From: Streptomyces prunicolor NBRC 13075
GTDB lineage: Bacteria > Actinomycetota > Actinomycetes > Streptomycetales > Streptomycetaceae
Assembly (NCBI RefSeq): GCF_000367365.1
Contig: NZ_BARF01000054.1
Coordinates: 1 to 64,000 of the forward strand
DNA: 64,000 nt
Direction: 5' to 3'
The notes under the pieces were generated by a model. The model made no database searches. It had not been told where the DNA came from and saw only the letters and a program-made list of their open reading frames with translations. The translations under genes and the position numbers were made by a program. Shown in pieces: positions 41,828 through 50,075 of the stretch; the stretch's first letter is position 1, and every line of letters starts with the position of its first letter.

Positions 41828-43405
41828 GTGGCCCGGCGCCCCCTCCCCCGCATCCTGAGCAACGGCACCGCCCAGATCGCCCGGAGCCGGGAGCTGGCCC
41901 GGACGGCGGCCGACAGCGCCACCGATGTCCTCCATCCGCTGATCACGATCACCAAGGGTCTGCGTCGGCTGGCATCCGCCGGCCGGCGCAGATGGACCGA
42001 CACCCCCAAGGACAAGCGCGGGCCGCTGCTCTTCCTGGTGGCCTCGGTGATCCTGGTCGTGGCTCTGGTGCCCTACGGCCCGCTGCTCGCCGCCATCATC
42101 CTGATGGCGGCGGCGGCATGGCACGGCCGCGATCGCACCCCGCCGGCGCCCGAAGGGCCCGACGAGTCCCAGACCCAGCGCCTGCAGTCCCTCTACGAGG
42201 CGTTGGTGCCCTACTTCTCGACCGCCGAGGACCCGGCTCCCCTGTTCGCCCACGGCGGCGACTGGGAGAAGGCCTTCCCCGCCTACGAGTTCGACGGCGC
42301 GGGCCGGATCTCCCATCTGGTCGTCCGCTATCCGGCGTACTTCACCGACGGCGAGGCCGACTCCCGCGCGCGGATCGAGCAGCTGCTCACCGCGAAGTCC
42401 GGCCGCAGCCGGGAGTACCACTTCGCGTGGGACGAGGAGGGCAACCAGCTCACGATCGGCGTCCTCGCCCCGCTCCCCACCGACATCGCCGCCCAGCGCT
42501 TCGTCACCGCCCCCGGCGAGACCGTCCTGGGCTTCACCGACCCGACCCAGGTCCACCGCACCCTCCCCCTCACCCACGGCGAGGAACAGCGCGACGTCCC
42601 ACCGGTCGTCTGGCGCACCGGCATCCGCTCCACCGAGCCGAACCTCCTGGTCATGGGCCAGCCCGGCAGCGGTACCTCCACCCTGCTGCGCTCCATCGCC
42701 CTGCAGGCCCTCCAGTACGGCGACGTCCTGATCGTCGAGGGCGGCGGCACCGGCGAGTACGCGTGCCTCACCGGCCGCGACGGCGTCCTCGCGGTGGAGT
42801 GCGGCCTGTCCGGCGCGCTGGCCAGCCTGGAGTGGGCCGCCCACGAGACGGAGCGCCGGCTGATCGCGGCCAACCGAGCCCGCCAGTCGGGCCACCCGGC
42901 ACCGGACGACACCAGGCGCCCCCTGTGGATCATCCTGGACCGCCCGAGCGCCTTCGCCCACGTGGCGGCCGCCGACGGCTACAAGGACCCCCAGTCCCTG
43001 CTCCAGGTCCCCCTCCGGCACGGCCGCGCGGCCAACGTCACGGTGGTGGTGGCCGACCAGTTCGACAGCGCGGACACCCTCAGCGACGCCGTACGACAGC
43101 ACACACGCGCGCGTGTCGTCCTCGGCCCCGCCACCGCCGCCCAGTTGGAGGCGGTCCTCGGCGCTCCCCCGCACACCACGCCGATCGCCCAGGTCCCCCC
43201 GGGCCGCGGCTACGCCCGCCTCGGCAACGGCCCGGTGCACCGCCTCCAGGTCCCGGCGACCCCGGACCCGTACGACGACGCGACGAACGACGCCCACCGC
43301 CAGGCGGTCCTGGCCCTGCTCCCGCCGCGCACGACACCGGCGGACGCGGCGGAGACGGTAGCCACAGAAGCGGTGGTGGAGGCCGCCGTGGCGGAGACTT
43401 CGTAA
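41828..43405 (+). CDS. sffA: SffA, FtsK/SpoIIIE-like septal protein
   Basis: A 525-residue membrane-anchored ATPase-like protein. Two adjacent hydrophobic helices lie at about 65-95 (LLFLVASVILVVALVPYG, LLAAIILMAAAAW), with an FtsK/SpoIIIE-type P-loop domain at about 270-470. The P-loop reads GQPGSGTST, so Thr283 stands where the Walker A Lys is expected. The Walker B-like strand is LWIILDRP. It is recruited to sporulation septa by SmeA and is thought to help chromosome segregation. The GTG follows AGGAGACAGCA. The altered P-loop puts ATP-driven translocation by this protein in doubt. Confidence 0.9.
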   Translation: MARRPLPRILSNGTAQIARSRELARTAADSATDVLHPLITITKGLRRLASAGRRRWTDTPKDKRGPLLFLVASVILVVALVPYGPLLAAIILMAAAAWHGRDRTPPAPEGPDESQTQRLQSLYEALVPYFSTAEDPAPLFAHGGDWEKAFPAYEFDGAGRISHLVVRYPAYFTDGEADSRARIEQLLTAKSGRSREYHFAWDEEGNQLTIGVLAPLPTDIAAQRFVTAPGETVLGFTDPTQVHRTLPLTHGEEQRDVPPVVWRTGIRSTEPNLLVMGQPGSGTSTLLRSIALQALQYGDVLIVEGGGTGEYACLTGRDGVLAVECGLSGALASLEWAAHETERRLIAANRARQSGHPAPDDTRRPLWIILDRPSAFAHVAAADGYKDPQSLLQVPLRHGRAANVTVVVADQFDSADTLSDAVRQHTRARVVLGPATAAQLEAVLGAPPHTTPIAQVPPGRGYARLGNGPVHRLQVPATPDPYDDATNDAHRQAVLALLPPRTTPADAAETVATEAVVEAAVAETS

Positions 43406-43407
43406 CA

Positions 43408-43458
43408 GCCCGGGGTCGGCGCGGGCGGCCGGAAGTCGCCCGCCCGCACCGACCCCGG
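43408..43458. terminator. Bidirectional terminator sffA / MocR gene
   Basis: CCCGGGGTCGG (43408-43418) pairs with CCGACCCCGGG (43448-43458), and internal GC-rich arms extend the stem. A CCTTTTTCG tract follows on the plus strand. It lies between two convergent genes. Confidence 0.88.
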
Positions 43459-43475
43459 GTACGCCTTTTTCGCGT

Positions 43476-44978
43476 CTACGCCACGAACGTGCGCGGCGAT
43501 TCGCCGCCGCCCCCGCTGACCCCGTTCTCCACCAGCCGGGCCGCCGCGGCCAGCCGTGCCGCCGCCTCCTCGGCCACCGCGCCGCCCACGGTGAACGGCA
43601 GTCGCACATACCCCTCGAAGGCACCGTCCACGCCGAACCGCGGCCCGGACGGGACCCGCAGGCCCACCCGCTCCCCCATCTCGGCGAGCCGAGAGCCCGA
43701 CAGTCCGCCGGTGCGCACCCACAGCGTGAGTCCGCCCCTGGGCACTTCGAACTCCCAGTCGGGCAGCTGCCGCCGGAGCGCCCCGACCAGCGCGTCCCGG
43801 TTCTCACGGGCCTGGGCGCGCCGAATGTCCACGGCCTGTTCCCAACCGCCGGTGCTGAACAGCCAGTTGACGGCGAGCTGCTCCAGCACGGGGGTGCCGA
43901 GGTCGGCGTAGGCGCGGGCGGCGACCAGGCTGCGGATCACGTCGGGGGCCGCGCGGACCCAGCCGATGCGCATGCCCGCCCAGAAGGCCTTGCTGGCGGA
44001 GCCGACGGTGATCACCGTCGAACCGGCCGGGTCGAAGCCGCAGACGGGGCGCGGCATGTCGACGTCGTCGTCCAGCCACAGCTCGGTCATCGTCTCGTCG
44101 GCGACGAGCACGGTGCCGGCCGAGCGGGCCGCGTCCACGAGTTGGCGCCGCTGGTCGTCACCGGCCAGGGCGCCGGTCGGGTTGTGAAAGTCGGCGACGA
44201 CGTACGCGATCCGGGGCGCCGCGTCCCGCAGCACCTGTCGCCAGCGGTCCATGTCCCAGCCGGACAGCCCGTCGGCCATCGCCACGGGCACCAGCCGGGC
44301 ACCCGCCTCGCGCATCAGTTGAAGGATGTTGGCGTACGAGGGTGACTCGACGGCGACCCGCTCGCCGCGCCCCGCGAAGAGATGGCAGATGGCGTCGATG
44401 GCGCCCATCGCGCCGGTTGTGACCATGATCTGCTCGGGCATGGTCGGAATCCCGCGCAGGGTGTACCGCTCGGCGATCATCGCGCGCAGCGCGGGCAGCC
44501 CGGCCGGATAGTCGCCGTGCGTGTGGGCGTACGGCGGCAGCTCCTCCAGGGCGCCCTGCACGGCCCGGGTGAGCCACGGCTCGGGCGCGGGCAGCGAGGC
44601 GCAGCCGAGGTCGATCACCGAACCGAGTGCCTCCGGGGGCAACGGCTCCAACCCGCGCGCGGGGAGCGGATTACCGGCCGGTACGGAGGTCCAGCTGCCG
44701 GCCCCGCGCCGCGACTCCAGGAATCCCTCGGTGCGCAGCGCCTCGTAGGCGGCGGCAACGGTGGTGCGACTCACGGACAGCGCGAGCGCCAACTCCCGCT
44801 CGGCGGGCAGCCGGGCAGCCACCGGGACGCGCCCCTCCAGGACAAGCAGCCGGATACCGTCCGCGAGCGCCCGATAGGCGGGCGGGCGGCGGGTACCTGG
44901 CCCTGCCGGCCGGTCCTGCTGGGAGTTGAGCAGCCGGGCGAGCTGCGCGGCGCCCATCGCCGAGGTCCACTGCGCCAT
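43476..44978 (-). CDS. MocR-family regulator with aminotransferase domain
   Basis: A 500-residue PdxR/MocR-type regulator. The GntR winged helix covers about 30-100 (RLPAERELALALSVSRTTVAAAYEALRTEGFLESRRGAGSW). The fold-type I aminotransferase domain has the PLP Lys in SASKAFWAGMRIGW, VADFHNPTGAL and LVADETMTELW. It is divergent from a YczE-like membrane protein, a frequent pairing in actinobacteria that suggests direct control. The start MAQWTSAMG (44978) leaves room for a promoter; an in-frame start at 45044 is possible. The effector is unknown, with PLP or an amine adduct likely. Confidence 0.9.
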   Translation of the reverse strand: MAQWTSAMGAAQLARLLNSQQDRPAGPGTRRPPAYRALADGIRLLVLEGRVPVAARLPAERELALALSVSRTTVAAAYEALRTEGFLESRRGAGSWTSVPAGNPLPARGLEPLPPEALGSVIDLGCASLPAPEPWLTRAVQGALEELPPYAHTHGDYPAGLPALRAMIAERYTLRGIPTMPEQIMVTTGAMGAIDAICHLFAGRGERVAVESPSYANILQLMREAGARLVPVAMADGLSGWDMDRWRQVLRDAAPRIAYVVADFHNPTGALAGDDQRRQLVDAARSAGTVLVADETMTELWLDDDVDMPRPVCGFDPAGSTVITVGSASKAFWAGMRIGWVRAAPDVIRSLVAARAYADLGTPVLEQLAVNWLFSTGGWEQAVDIRRAQARENRDALVGALRRQLPDWEFEVPRGGLTLWVRTGGLSGSRLAEMGERVGLRVPSGPRFGVDGAFEGYVRLPFTVGGAVAEEAAARLAAAARLVENGVSGGGGESPRTFVA

Positions 44979-45078
44979 GGAAACCAGTCCACCTTCCCGG
45001 AATTGGCCATGGATGGCCTGTGTTCTCAAGCCACAGAGTGACATGCGTCAGGCCACTACCACCACCAGGGGGCACCTC

Positions 45079-45732
45079 TTGTCCACGCGGAACCGTCTCG
45101 GGCGACGGTTGGTCCAGCTGTACGTCGGACTCGCGCTCTACGGCGCCAGTTCGGCGCTCCTGGTGGTGTCGGGCCTGGGCCTGGAGCCCTGGAACGTGCT
45201 GCACCAGGGCCTCGCCGAACTCACCGGCCTGACGATCGGCGTCGTCTCGATCATCGTGGGCGCGGCGGTGCTGCTCCTGTGGATCCCGCTGCGCCAGCGC
45301 CCGGGCCTGGGCACGGTCTCCAACGTGTTCATGGTGGGCCTCGCGATGGACGGCACGCTGGCCCTGGTCCCTGAAGCACACGGTCTGGCCGTACGGATTC
45401 CGCTGCTGCTGGCGGGCATCGTGCTCAACGGAGCCGCCACCGGGCTCTACATCTCCGCGAACTTCGGACCGGGGCCGCGCGACGGGCTGATGACCGGCTT
45501 GCACAGGCGCACGGGCCGCTCCATCCGCCTGATCCGGACGGCGCTCGAGGTCATGGTCGTGGCCACCGGCTTCGCGCTCGGCGGCACCGTCGGCATCGGC
45601 ACCCTGCTCTACGCTCTGGCGATCGGACCGCTGGCCCAGCTCTTCCTGCGCGTGTTCGCCGCCCCGTCGGCATCCGGCGGCAGCACGGTCGTAGCCACCG
45701 GGTCACCAGAACGGGCGATACTGCCCCGGTGA
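45079..45732 (+). CDS. YczE/YitT-like membrane protein
   Basis: A 217-residue integral membrane protein with about five to six hydrophobic segments and the family motif GLGLEPWNVLHQGLAELTG, then FGPGPRDGLMTGLHRRTG. Family members are predicted transporters or permease-like proteins, and B. subtilis YczE is needed for activity of a nonribosomal peptide system. TTG 45079 has AGGGGG 8 nt upstream. ATG 45043 is an alternative. It is divergent from the MocR gene, and its stop overlaps the start of the GDPD gene, so it is coupled to it. Confidence 0.85.
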   Translation: MSTRNRLGRRLVQLYVGLALYGASSALLVVSGLGLEPWNVLHQGLAELTGLTIGVVSIIVGAAVLLLWIPLRQRPGLGTVSNVFMVGLAMDGTLALVPEAHGLAVRIPLLLAGIVLNGAATGLYISANFGPGPRDGLMTGLHRRTGRSIRLIRTALEVMVVATGFALGGTVGIGTLLYALAIGPLAQLFLRVFAAPSASGGSTVVATGSPERAILPR

Positions 45733-46496
45733 CCACGCTCATACGTCATCCGTACCTCGACCACCCCGGCCCGATCCCCTTCGCCCACCGGGGCGGGGCG
45801 GCGGACGGCCTGGAGAACACCGTGTTCCAGTTCCGCCGCGCGGTGGAGCTGGGCTATCGGTACATCGAGACCGACGTCCACGCCACGGCGGACGGGAAGC
45901 TCGTCGCGTTCCACGACGAGACCCTGGACCGGGTGACCGACGGCGCCGGCCGGATCGCGGACCTGTTCTGGTCGGACGTGAGCCACGCGCGCGTGGCGGG
46001 CAAGGAACCGGTGCCCCTCTTCGAGGAGTTGCTGGAGACCTTCCCCGAGGTGCGCTGGAACGTCGACATCAAGGCGGAGCCGGCGCTCCGCCCGCTCCTG
46101 GACCTCCTGGAGCGCACCGACTCCTGGAACCGCGTCCTAGTTGGCTCCTTCTCAGAGAAGCGCGTGGTCCGCGCCCAGCACCTGGCAGGGCCGCGCCTGG
46201 CCACGTCGTTCGGCACGCGTGGGGTGCTGAACCTGCGGCTGCGGTCCTGGGGCGCCCCTCTCCCGGTGCGCCGTTCGGCGGTCGCCGCACAGGTGCCCGA
46301 GGAGCAGTCGGGCGTCCCTGTCGTCGACCGGCGCTTCGTCAGCGCCGCCCACGCGCGCGGGGTGCAGGTCCACGTGTGGACCATCAACGAGGCCGATCGC
46401 ATGCACCGGCTCCTTGACCTGGGAGTGGATGGCATCATGACCGATCACATCGACACACTGCGCGAGGTCATGGTGGAGCGGGGCGTCTGGGCCTGA
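45729..46496 (+). CDS. Glycerophosphodiester phosphodiesterase
   Basis: A 255-residue GDPD TIM-barrel enzyme that hydrolyses glycerophosphodiesters to sn-glycerol 3-phosphate and an alcohol. Catalytic signatures are the HRGG His (FAHRGGAADGLENT), the metal ligands in YRYIETDVHATADG, and VAFHDETLDRVTDG. The C-terminal VHVWTINEADRMHRLLDLGVDGIMTDH is typical. No signal peptide is seen, so it is cytosolic. The GTG start overlaps the YczE-like stop by 4 bp. It feeds the same pool as the glpFK genes. Confidence 0.93.
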   Translation: MTTLIRHPYLDHPGPIPFAHRGGAADGLENTVFQFRRAVELGYRYIETDVHATADGKLVAFHDETLDRVTDGAGRIADLFWSDVSHARVAGKEPVPLFEELLETFPEVRWNVDIKAEPALRPLLDLLERTDSWNRVLVGSFSEKRVVRAQHLAGPRLATSFGTRGVLNLRLRSWGAPLPVRRSAVAAQVPEEQSGVPVVDRRFVSAAHARGVQVHVWTINEADRMHRLLDLGVDGIMTDHIDTLREVMVERGVWA

Positions 46497-46536
46497 GCCC
46501 CCGGGGCGACGCGTTCACGGGGAAGCGAGGGCACGG

Positions 46537-47886
46537 GTGGGTACCGACACCCTGCGGTCACCGGCGGCCGACGAGGCAGCCGAGCGGCGGCGCGAACAGC
46601 GCGGCTGGTATTTCTACGACTGGGCCTGCTCCGTCTACTCGACGAGCGTGCTCACCGTGTTCCTGGGCCCCTATCTGACCTCGGTCGCGAAGTCGGCGGC
46701 GGACCCGGACGGGTTCGTGCATCCCCTGGGGATACCGATCCGGGCGGGGTCCTTCTTCGCCTACACGGTCTCCGCGTCCGTCATCGTGTCGATCCTCGTG
46801 ATGCCCCTGGCGGGCGCGGCGGCCGACCGCACGGGCCGTAAGAAGCCCCTCCTGGCGCTTGCCGCCTATGTGGGCGCGACCGCCACCACGGGCCTGTTCT
46901 TCCTGGACGGCGACCGCTATCTGCTGGGCGGCTTCCTGCTGATCGTCGCCAACTCGTCGGTGGCCGTCTCGATGGTCGTGTACAACTCCTACCTTCCGCA
47001 GATCGCCCCTCCGGAGGAGCGCGACGCGGTCTCCTCCCGGGGTTGGGCCTTCGGCTACGCGGCCGGCTCCCTGGTCCTCGTCCTGAACCTGATCCTGTTC
47101 ACCGCCCACGACTCCTTCGGCCTCTCCGAGTCGATGGCCGTCCGCATCTGTCTCGCCTCGGCCGGGATCTGGTGGGGCGCCTTCACCCTCGTACCGCTGA
47201 AACGGCTGCGCGACCGCGGCCGTACGACGTCCGAGGCGCCGACGGCGCAGGGCTGGCGGCAGCTCGCGGCGACCGTGCGGGACATGCGCGGCAAACCGCT
47301 CACGCTGTCCTTCCTGTTCGCCTATCTGATCTACAACGACGGCATCCAGACGGTGATCTCCCAGGCGTCCGTGTACGGCTCCGAGGAGCTGGGCCTGAGC
47401 CAGTCCACGCTCATCACGGCCGTCCTGATGGTTCAGGTGCTGGCGGTCGCGGGCGCGCTCGGCATGGGGCGACTCGCCCGGACCTACGGGGCCAAGCGGA
47501 CGATTCTCGGCTCGCTGATCGCGTGGACGGTGACGCTGGGCGCCGGGTACTTCCTGCCCGCCGGCGCGCCCGTCTGGTTCTTCGTACTGGCCGCCGGGAT
47601 CGGCCTTGTCCTGGGCGGCAGCCAGGCGCTGTCCCGGTCCCTGTTCTCCCATCTGGTTCCGCCCGGGAAAGAGGCCGAGTACTTCTCGGCGTACGAGATG
47701 AGCGATCGGGGCATGAGCTGGCTGGGACCGCTTCTGTTCGGGGTGACCTACCAGCTGACCGGAAGTTATCGGGACGCGATCATCTCCCTGGTGGCCTTCT
47801 TCGTGGTCGGATTCGTGCTGCTCGCGCGGGTTCCGGTGGCGCGGGCGATCAGCGACGCGGGGAATCCTCTTCCGGAGAGGATTTAG
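46537..47886 (+). CDS. MFS transporter (UMF1/Atg22-like)
   Basis: A 449-residue membrane protein of the UMF1/Atg22-like branch of the major facilitator superfamily. The opening EQRGWYFYDWACSVYSTSVLTVFLGPYL is diagnostic. It has about 12 membrane segments, the loop AADRTGRKKPLL and LVPPGKEAEYFSAYEMSDRG. Yeast Atg22 exports amino acids from the vacuole; the bacterial substrate is unknown. GTG 46537 follows GGAAGCGAGG. It is 40 bp from the GDPD gene and may belong to the same transcript. Confidence 0.88.
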   Translation: MGTDTLRSPAADEAAERRREQRGWYFYDWACSVYSTSVLTVFLGPYLTSVAKSAADPDGFVHPLGIPIRAGSFFAYTVSASVIVSILVMPLAGAAADRTGRKKPLLALAAYVGATATTGLFFLDGDRYLLGGFLLIVANSSVAVSMVVYNSYLPQIAPPEERDAVSSRGWAFGYAAGSLVLVLNLILFTAHDSFGLSESMAVRICLASAGIWWGAFTLVPLKRLRDRGRTTSEAPTAQGWRQLAATVRDMRGKPLTLSFLFAYLIYNDGIQTVISQASVYGSEELGLSQSTLITAVLMVQVLAVAGALGMGRLARTYGAKRTILGSLIAWTVTLGAGYFLPAGAPVWFFVLAAGIGLVLGGSQALSRSLFSHLVPPGKEAEYFSAYEMSDRGMSWLGPLLFGVTYQLTGSYRDAIISLVAFFVVGFVLLARVPVARAISDAGNPLPERI

Positions 47887-47972
47887 CGCTGGAGGCGAAA
47901 GGGCGGTAGTGTACGCGTTTGGCCTGCCTGGCGTACCGTTACTGCGCGTCAAAGATGACGAATCGCTGGGTG

Positions 47973-47990
47973 ACATCTGCTAGTAGATGT
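47973..47990. promoter_or_regulatory. Inverted repeat upstream of rbpA
   Basis: ACATCT-gctagt-AGATGT, a perfect 6-bp dyad around a 6-nt centre, about 65 bp upstream of the SigR-type -35 box of rbpA and 87 bp after the MFS stop. It could be an operator or a weak transcript end for the MFS gene. I recognise no regulator. Confidence 0.45.
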
Positions 47991-48053
47991 GACAAACCGG
48001 GCGCTGGTGGGTACAACAAGGGGCGGCTACGACGGCGACGCATGACCCCGTAC

Positions 48054-48080
48054 GGGAATCTTTACCGCCGACCGGACGTT
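48054..48080 (+). promoter_or_regulatory. SigR-type promoter of rbpA
   Basis: GGGAAT (48054-48059) and GTT (48078-48080) are separated by exactly 18 nt, which matches the SigR consensus GGAAT-N18-GTT. rbpA belongs to the SigR thiol-oxidative stress regulon in S. coelicolor. Transcription would start about 50 bp before the ATG. Confidence 0.85.
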
Positions 48081-48141
48081 GACCGGATGACGACGACAGC
48101 GACACCTGTCCTGTGGGCGACAAGCCCGGGAGGCACGATTC

Positions 48142-48516
48142 ATGAGTGAGCGAGCTCTTCGCGGCACGCGCCTCGTGGTGACCAGCTACGAGACGGACCG
48201 CGGTATCGACCTGGCACCACGCCAGGCCGTGGAGTACGCATGCGAGAAGGGACATCGCTTTGAGATGCCCTTCTCGGTCGAGGCGGAGATTCCGCCGGAG
48301 TGGGAGTGCAAGGTCTGCGGGGCCCAGGCACTCCTGGTCGACGGCGACGGCCCTGAGGAAAAGAAGGCCAAGCCCGCGCGTACCCACTGGGACATGCTGA
48401 TGGAGCGGCGCACCCGCGAGGAACTCGAAGAGGTCCTTGAGGAGCGTCTTGCCGTTCTCCGCTCCGGCGCGATGAATATCGCGGTTCACCCGAGGGACAG
48501 CCGCAAGTCGGCCTAG
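48142..48516 (+). CDS. rbpA: RNA polymerase-binding protein RbpA
   Basis: A 124-residue actinobacterial RNA polymerase-binding protein. It binds the beta/beta' subunits and the principal sigma factor and stimulates open-complex formation at HrdB promoters. The start MSERALRGTRLVVTSYETDRG, the zinc-binding CEKGH and CKVCG region (about 34-61) and the C-terminal sigma-interacting helix (WDMLMERRTREELEEVLEERLAVL) are all present. The upstream SigR-type promoter fits its induction by disulfide stress and its role in rifampicin tolerance. It ends at a strong hairpin. Confidence 0.96.
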   Translation: MSERALRGTRLVVTSYETDRGIDLAPRQAVEYACEKGHRFEMPFSVEAEIPPEWECKVCGAQALLVDGDGPEEKKAKPARTHWDMLMERRTREELEEVLEERLAVLRSGAMNIAVHPRDSRKSA

Positions 48517-48562
48517 TCCTGAAGGTGCGGAGCGGTTCTACCGCACAAGGCACAAAGCAAGT

Positions 48563-48602
48563 AAGCGCGGGCGCCGTACGAATCTGTACGGCGCCCGCGC
48601 TT
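48563..48602. terminator. Bidirectional terminator rbpA / fxsA
   Basis: A perfect 17-bp stem, AAGCGCGGGCGCCGTAC (48563-48579) against GTACGGCGCCCGCGCTT (48586-48602), with a 6-nt loop and TTTT after it. It lies between convergent rbpA and fxsA. Confidence 0.95.
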
Positions 48603-48632
48603 TTGCCTGTCCGCGTTCTGCCTGCGTCCGGA

Positions 48633-49190
48633 TCAGCGGGTGAGCGGCGGGCGCGGGCCCTGCGGGGCGTCGCTGCCGGGCTCGTCCCGGATGACCTCGC
48701 CCTGGACGACCTTGCCGTCCGGGCGGTGCATACGGGCCTGCTGGAAGGCGTCTCCCAGGGTGCCGGGGGCGGCCTTGTCGAGCTTCCGCTCGACCACGCG
48801 CTCCGCGTAGCGTGCCAGGGCCTTCTGGACCGGCGGGATCAGCAGGAGCAGGCCCAGGGCGTCCGAGATCAGTCCGGGGATCATCAGCAGCAGACCGCCG
48901 AGCATCATCAGGCCGCTGCCACCACCGCTGGCCGGGGCGGTGCCCTGCTGCACGGCCTGGCTCAGGTTCTGGAAGGCCCGTCGGCCCGCCCGCTTGATCA
49001 CCACGGCGCCGAGCACGAACCCGGCGAGCAGCAGCAGGAAGACCGTGAGACCGCTCGACGCGCCCGCGACCACCGTCAGCAGCCAGATCTCCAGCACCAG
49101 CCACACGGCGATGCCCAACGGCAGGAACGTACGCAGCCGGGAACGCGGAGGCCGGGCGGCGGAGGAAGGGGTGGGTGCGCCAGTCGTCAT
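48633..49190 (-). CDS. fxsA: FxsA family membrane protein
   Basis: A 185-residue FxsA-type membrane protein. The hydrophobic core has FLPLGIAVWLVLEIWLLTVV, GLTVFLLLLAGFVLGAVVI and MLGGLLLMIPGLISDALGLLLLIPP, about three to four membrane segments, and a hydrophilic C-terminal tail. E. coli FxsA overproduction eases phage T7 exclusion by the F plasmid; the general role is unknown. The start MTTGAPTP (49190) was preferred over an ATG 7 codons upstream. It lies between rbpA and ppm1 as in S. coelicolor. Confidence 0.92.
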   Translation of the reverse strand: MTTGAPTPSSAARPPRSRLRTFLPLGIAVWLVLEIWLLTVVAGASSGLTVFLLLLAGFVLGAVVIKRAGRRAFQNLSQAVQQGTAPASGGGSGLMMLGGLLLMIPGLISDALGLLLLIPPVQKALARYAERVVERKLDKAAPGTLGDAFQQARMHRPDGKVVQGEVIRDEPGSDAPQGPRPPLTR

Positions 49191-49262
49191 ACGTCCAGTG
49201 TGCCTGGGCACGGCTCAGGGCGGGATAAGCGGACGATCAACGAGGCCTGTGAAGTCGTAGGG

Positions 49263-50075
49263 CTACGGCTGTGAAGGCTTTCTCCCGGGGTTCACGCGGC
49301 CGCGGAGTTTGCCGAAGCGCTCGCCCACGCCCCACGTCGTGACCCGCCACAGGGCCTCTACGAGGATGTCGCGGCTCATCTTGGAGTCGCCGAGTTCGCG
49401 CTCCACGAAGGTGATGGGGACCTCGACGACGTGGTAGCCGGCCCGGACGGCGCGGCGGGCCAGGTCGACCTGGAAGCAGTAGCCCTGGGAGGCCACGTCG
49501 TCCAGGCCGAGGCCTTCGAGGGTCTCGCGGCGGAAGGCACGGTAGCCGCCGGTGATGTCGCGCAGCGGCAGGTCGAGGGCCACGCGCGAGTAGAGGCTGC
49601 CACCGCGGGAGATGAACTCCCGGGACTTCGGCCAGTTCACCACCCGGCCGCCGGGCACCCAGCGGGAGCCGAGCACCAGGTCCGCGCCCTTGAGCGCGGT
49701 GAGCAGCCGGGGCAGCTCCTCGGGCTGGTGGGAGCCGTCGGCGTCCATCTCGATGAGGACGCCGTAGCCGTTGTCCATGCCCCAGTGGAAGCCCGCCAGA
49801 TAGGCGGCGCCGAGGCCTTCCTTGCCCTTGCGGTGCAGCACCTGGACCTGTTCGTCCTCGGCCGCCAGCTCGTCGGCCAGCTTGCCCGTGCCGTCGGGGC
49901 TGTTGTCGTCCGCCACGAGGACATGAGCCTCGGGGACCGACTGCCGCACCCGACGGACGATGGACTTGATGTTCTCCGCCTCGTTGTAGGTCGGGATGAT
50001 CACCAAGGCCGTGCCGAGCGGGCCGAACTTGCGCCCCTGGGCCTGTGCCGCGAGGGCTCCGTCGCCGTCGTTCAC
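49263..50075 (-). CDS. ppm1: Polyprenol-phosphate mannosyltransferase (Ppm1)
   Basis: A 270-residue GT2 glycosyltransferase that moves mannose from GDP-mannose to polyprenyl phosphate, supplying protein O-mannosylation and glycolipid synthesis. Motifs are VIIPTYNEAENI, VADDNSPDGT, the metal-binding EMDADGSHQPEEL, LVLGSRWVPGG, and the C-terminal RDITGGYRAFRRE. Unlike the two-domain mycobacterial Ppm1 it lacks an acyltransferase-like membrane part. In S. coelicolor this gene is needed for phage phiC31 infection. GTG 50075 follows AAGGGG. Confidence 0.94.
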   Translation of the reverse strand: MNDGDGALAAQAQGRKFGPLGTALVIIPTYNEAENIKSIVRRVRQSVPEAHVLVADDNSPDGTGKLADELAAEDEQVQVLHRKGKEGLGAAYLAGFHWGMDNGYGVLIEMDADGSHQPEELPRLLTALKGADLVLGSRWVPGGRVVNWPKSREFISRGGSLYSRVALDLPLRDITGGYRAFRRETLEGLGLDDVASQGYCFQVDLARRAVRAGYHVVEVPITFVERELGDSKMSRDILVEALWRVTTWGVGERFGKLRGRVNPGRKPSQP

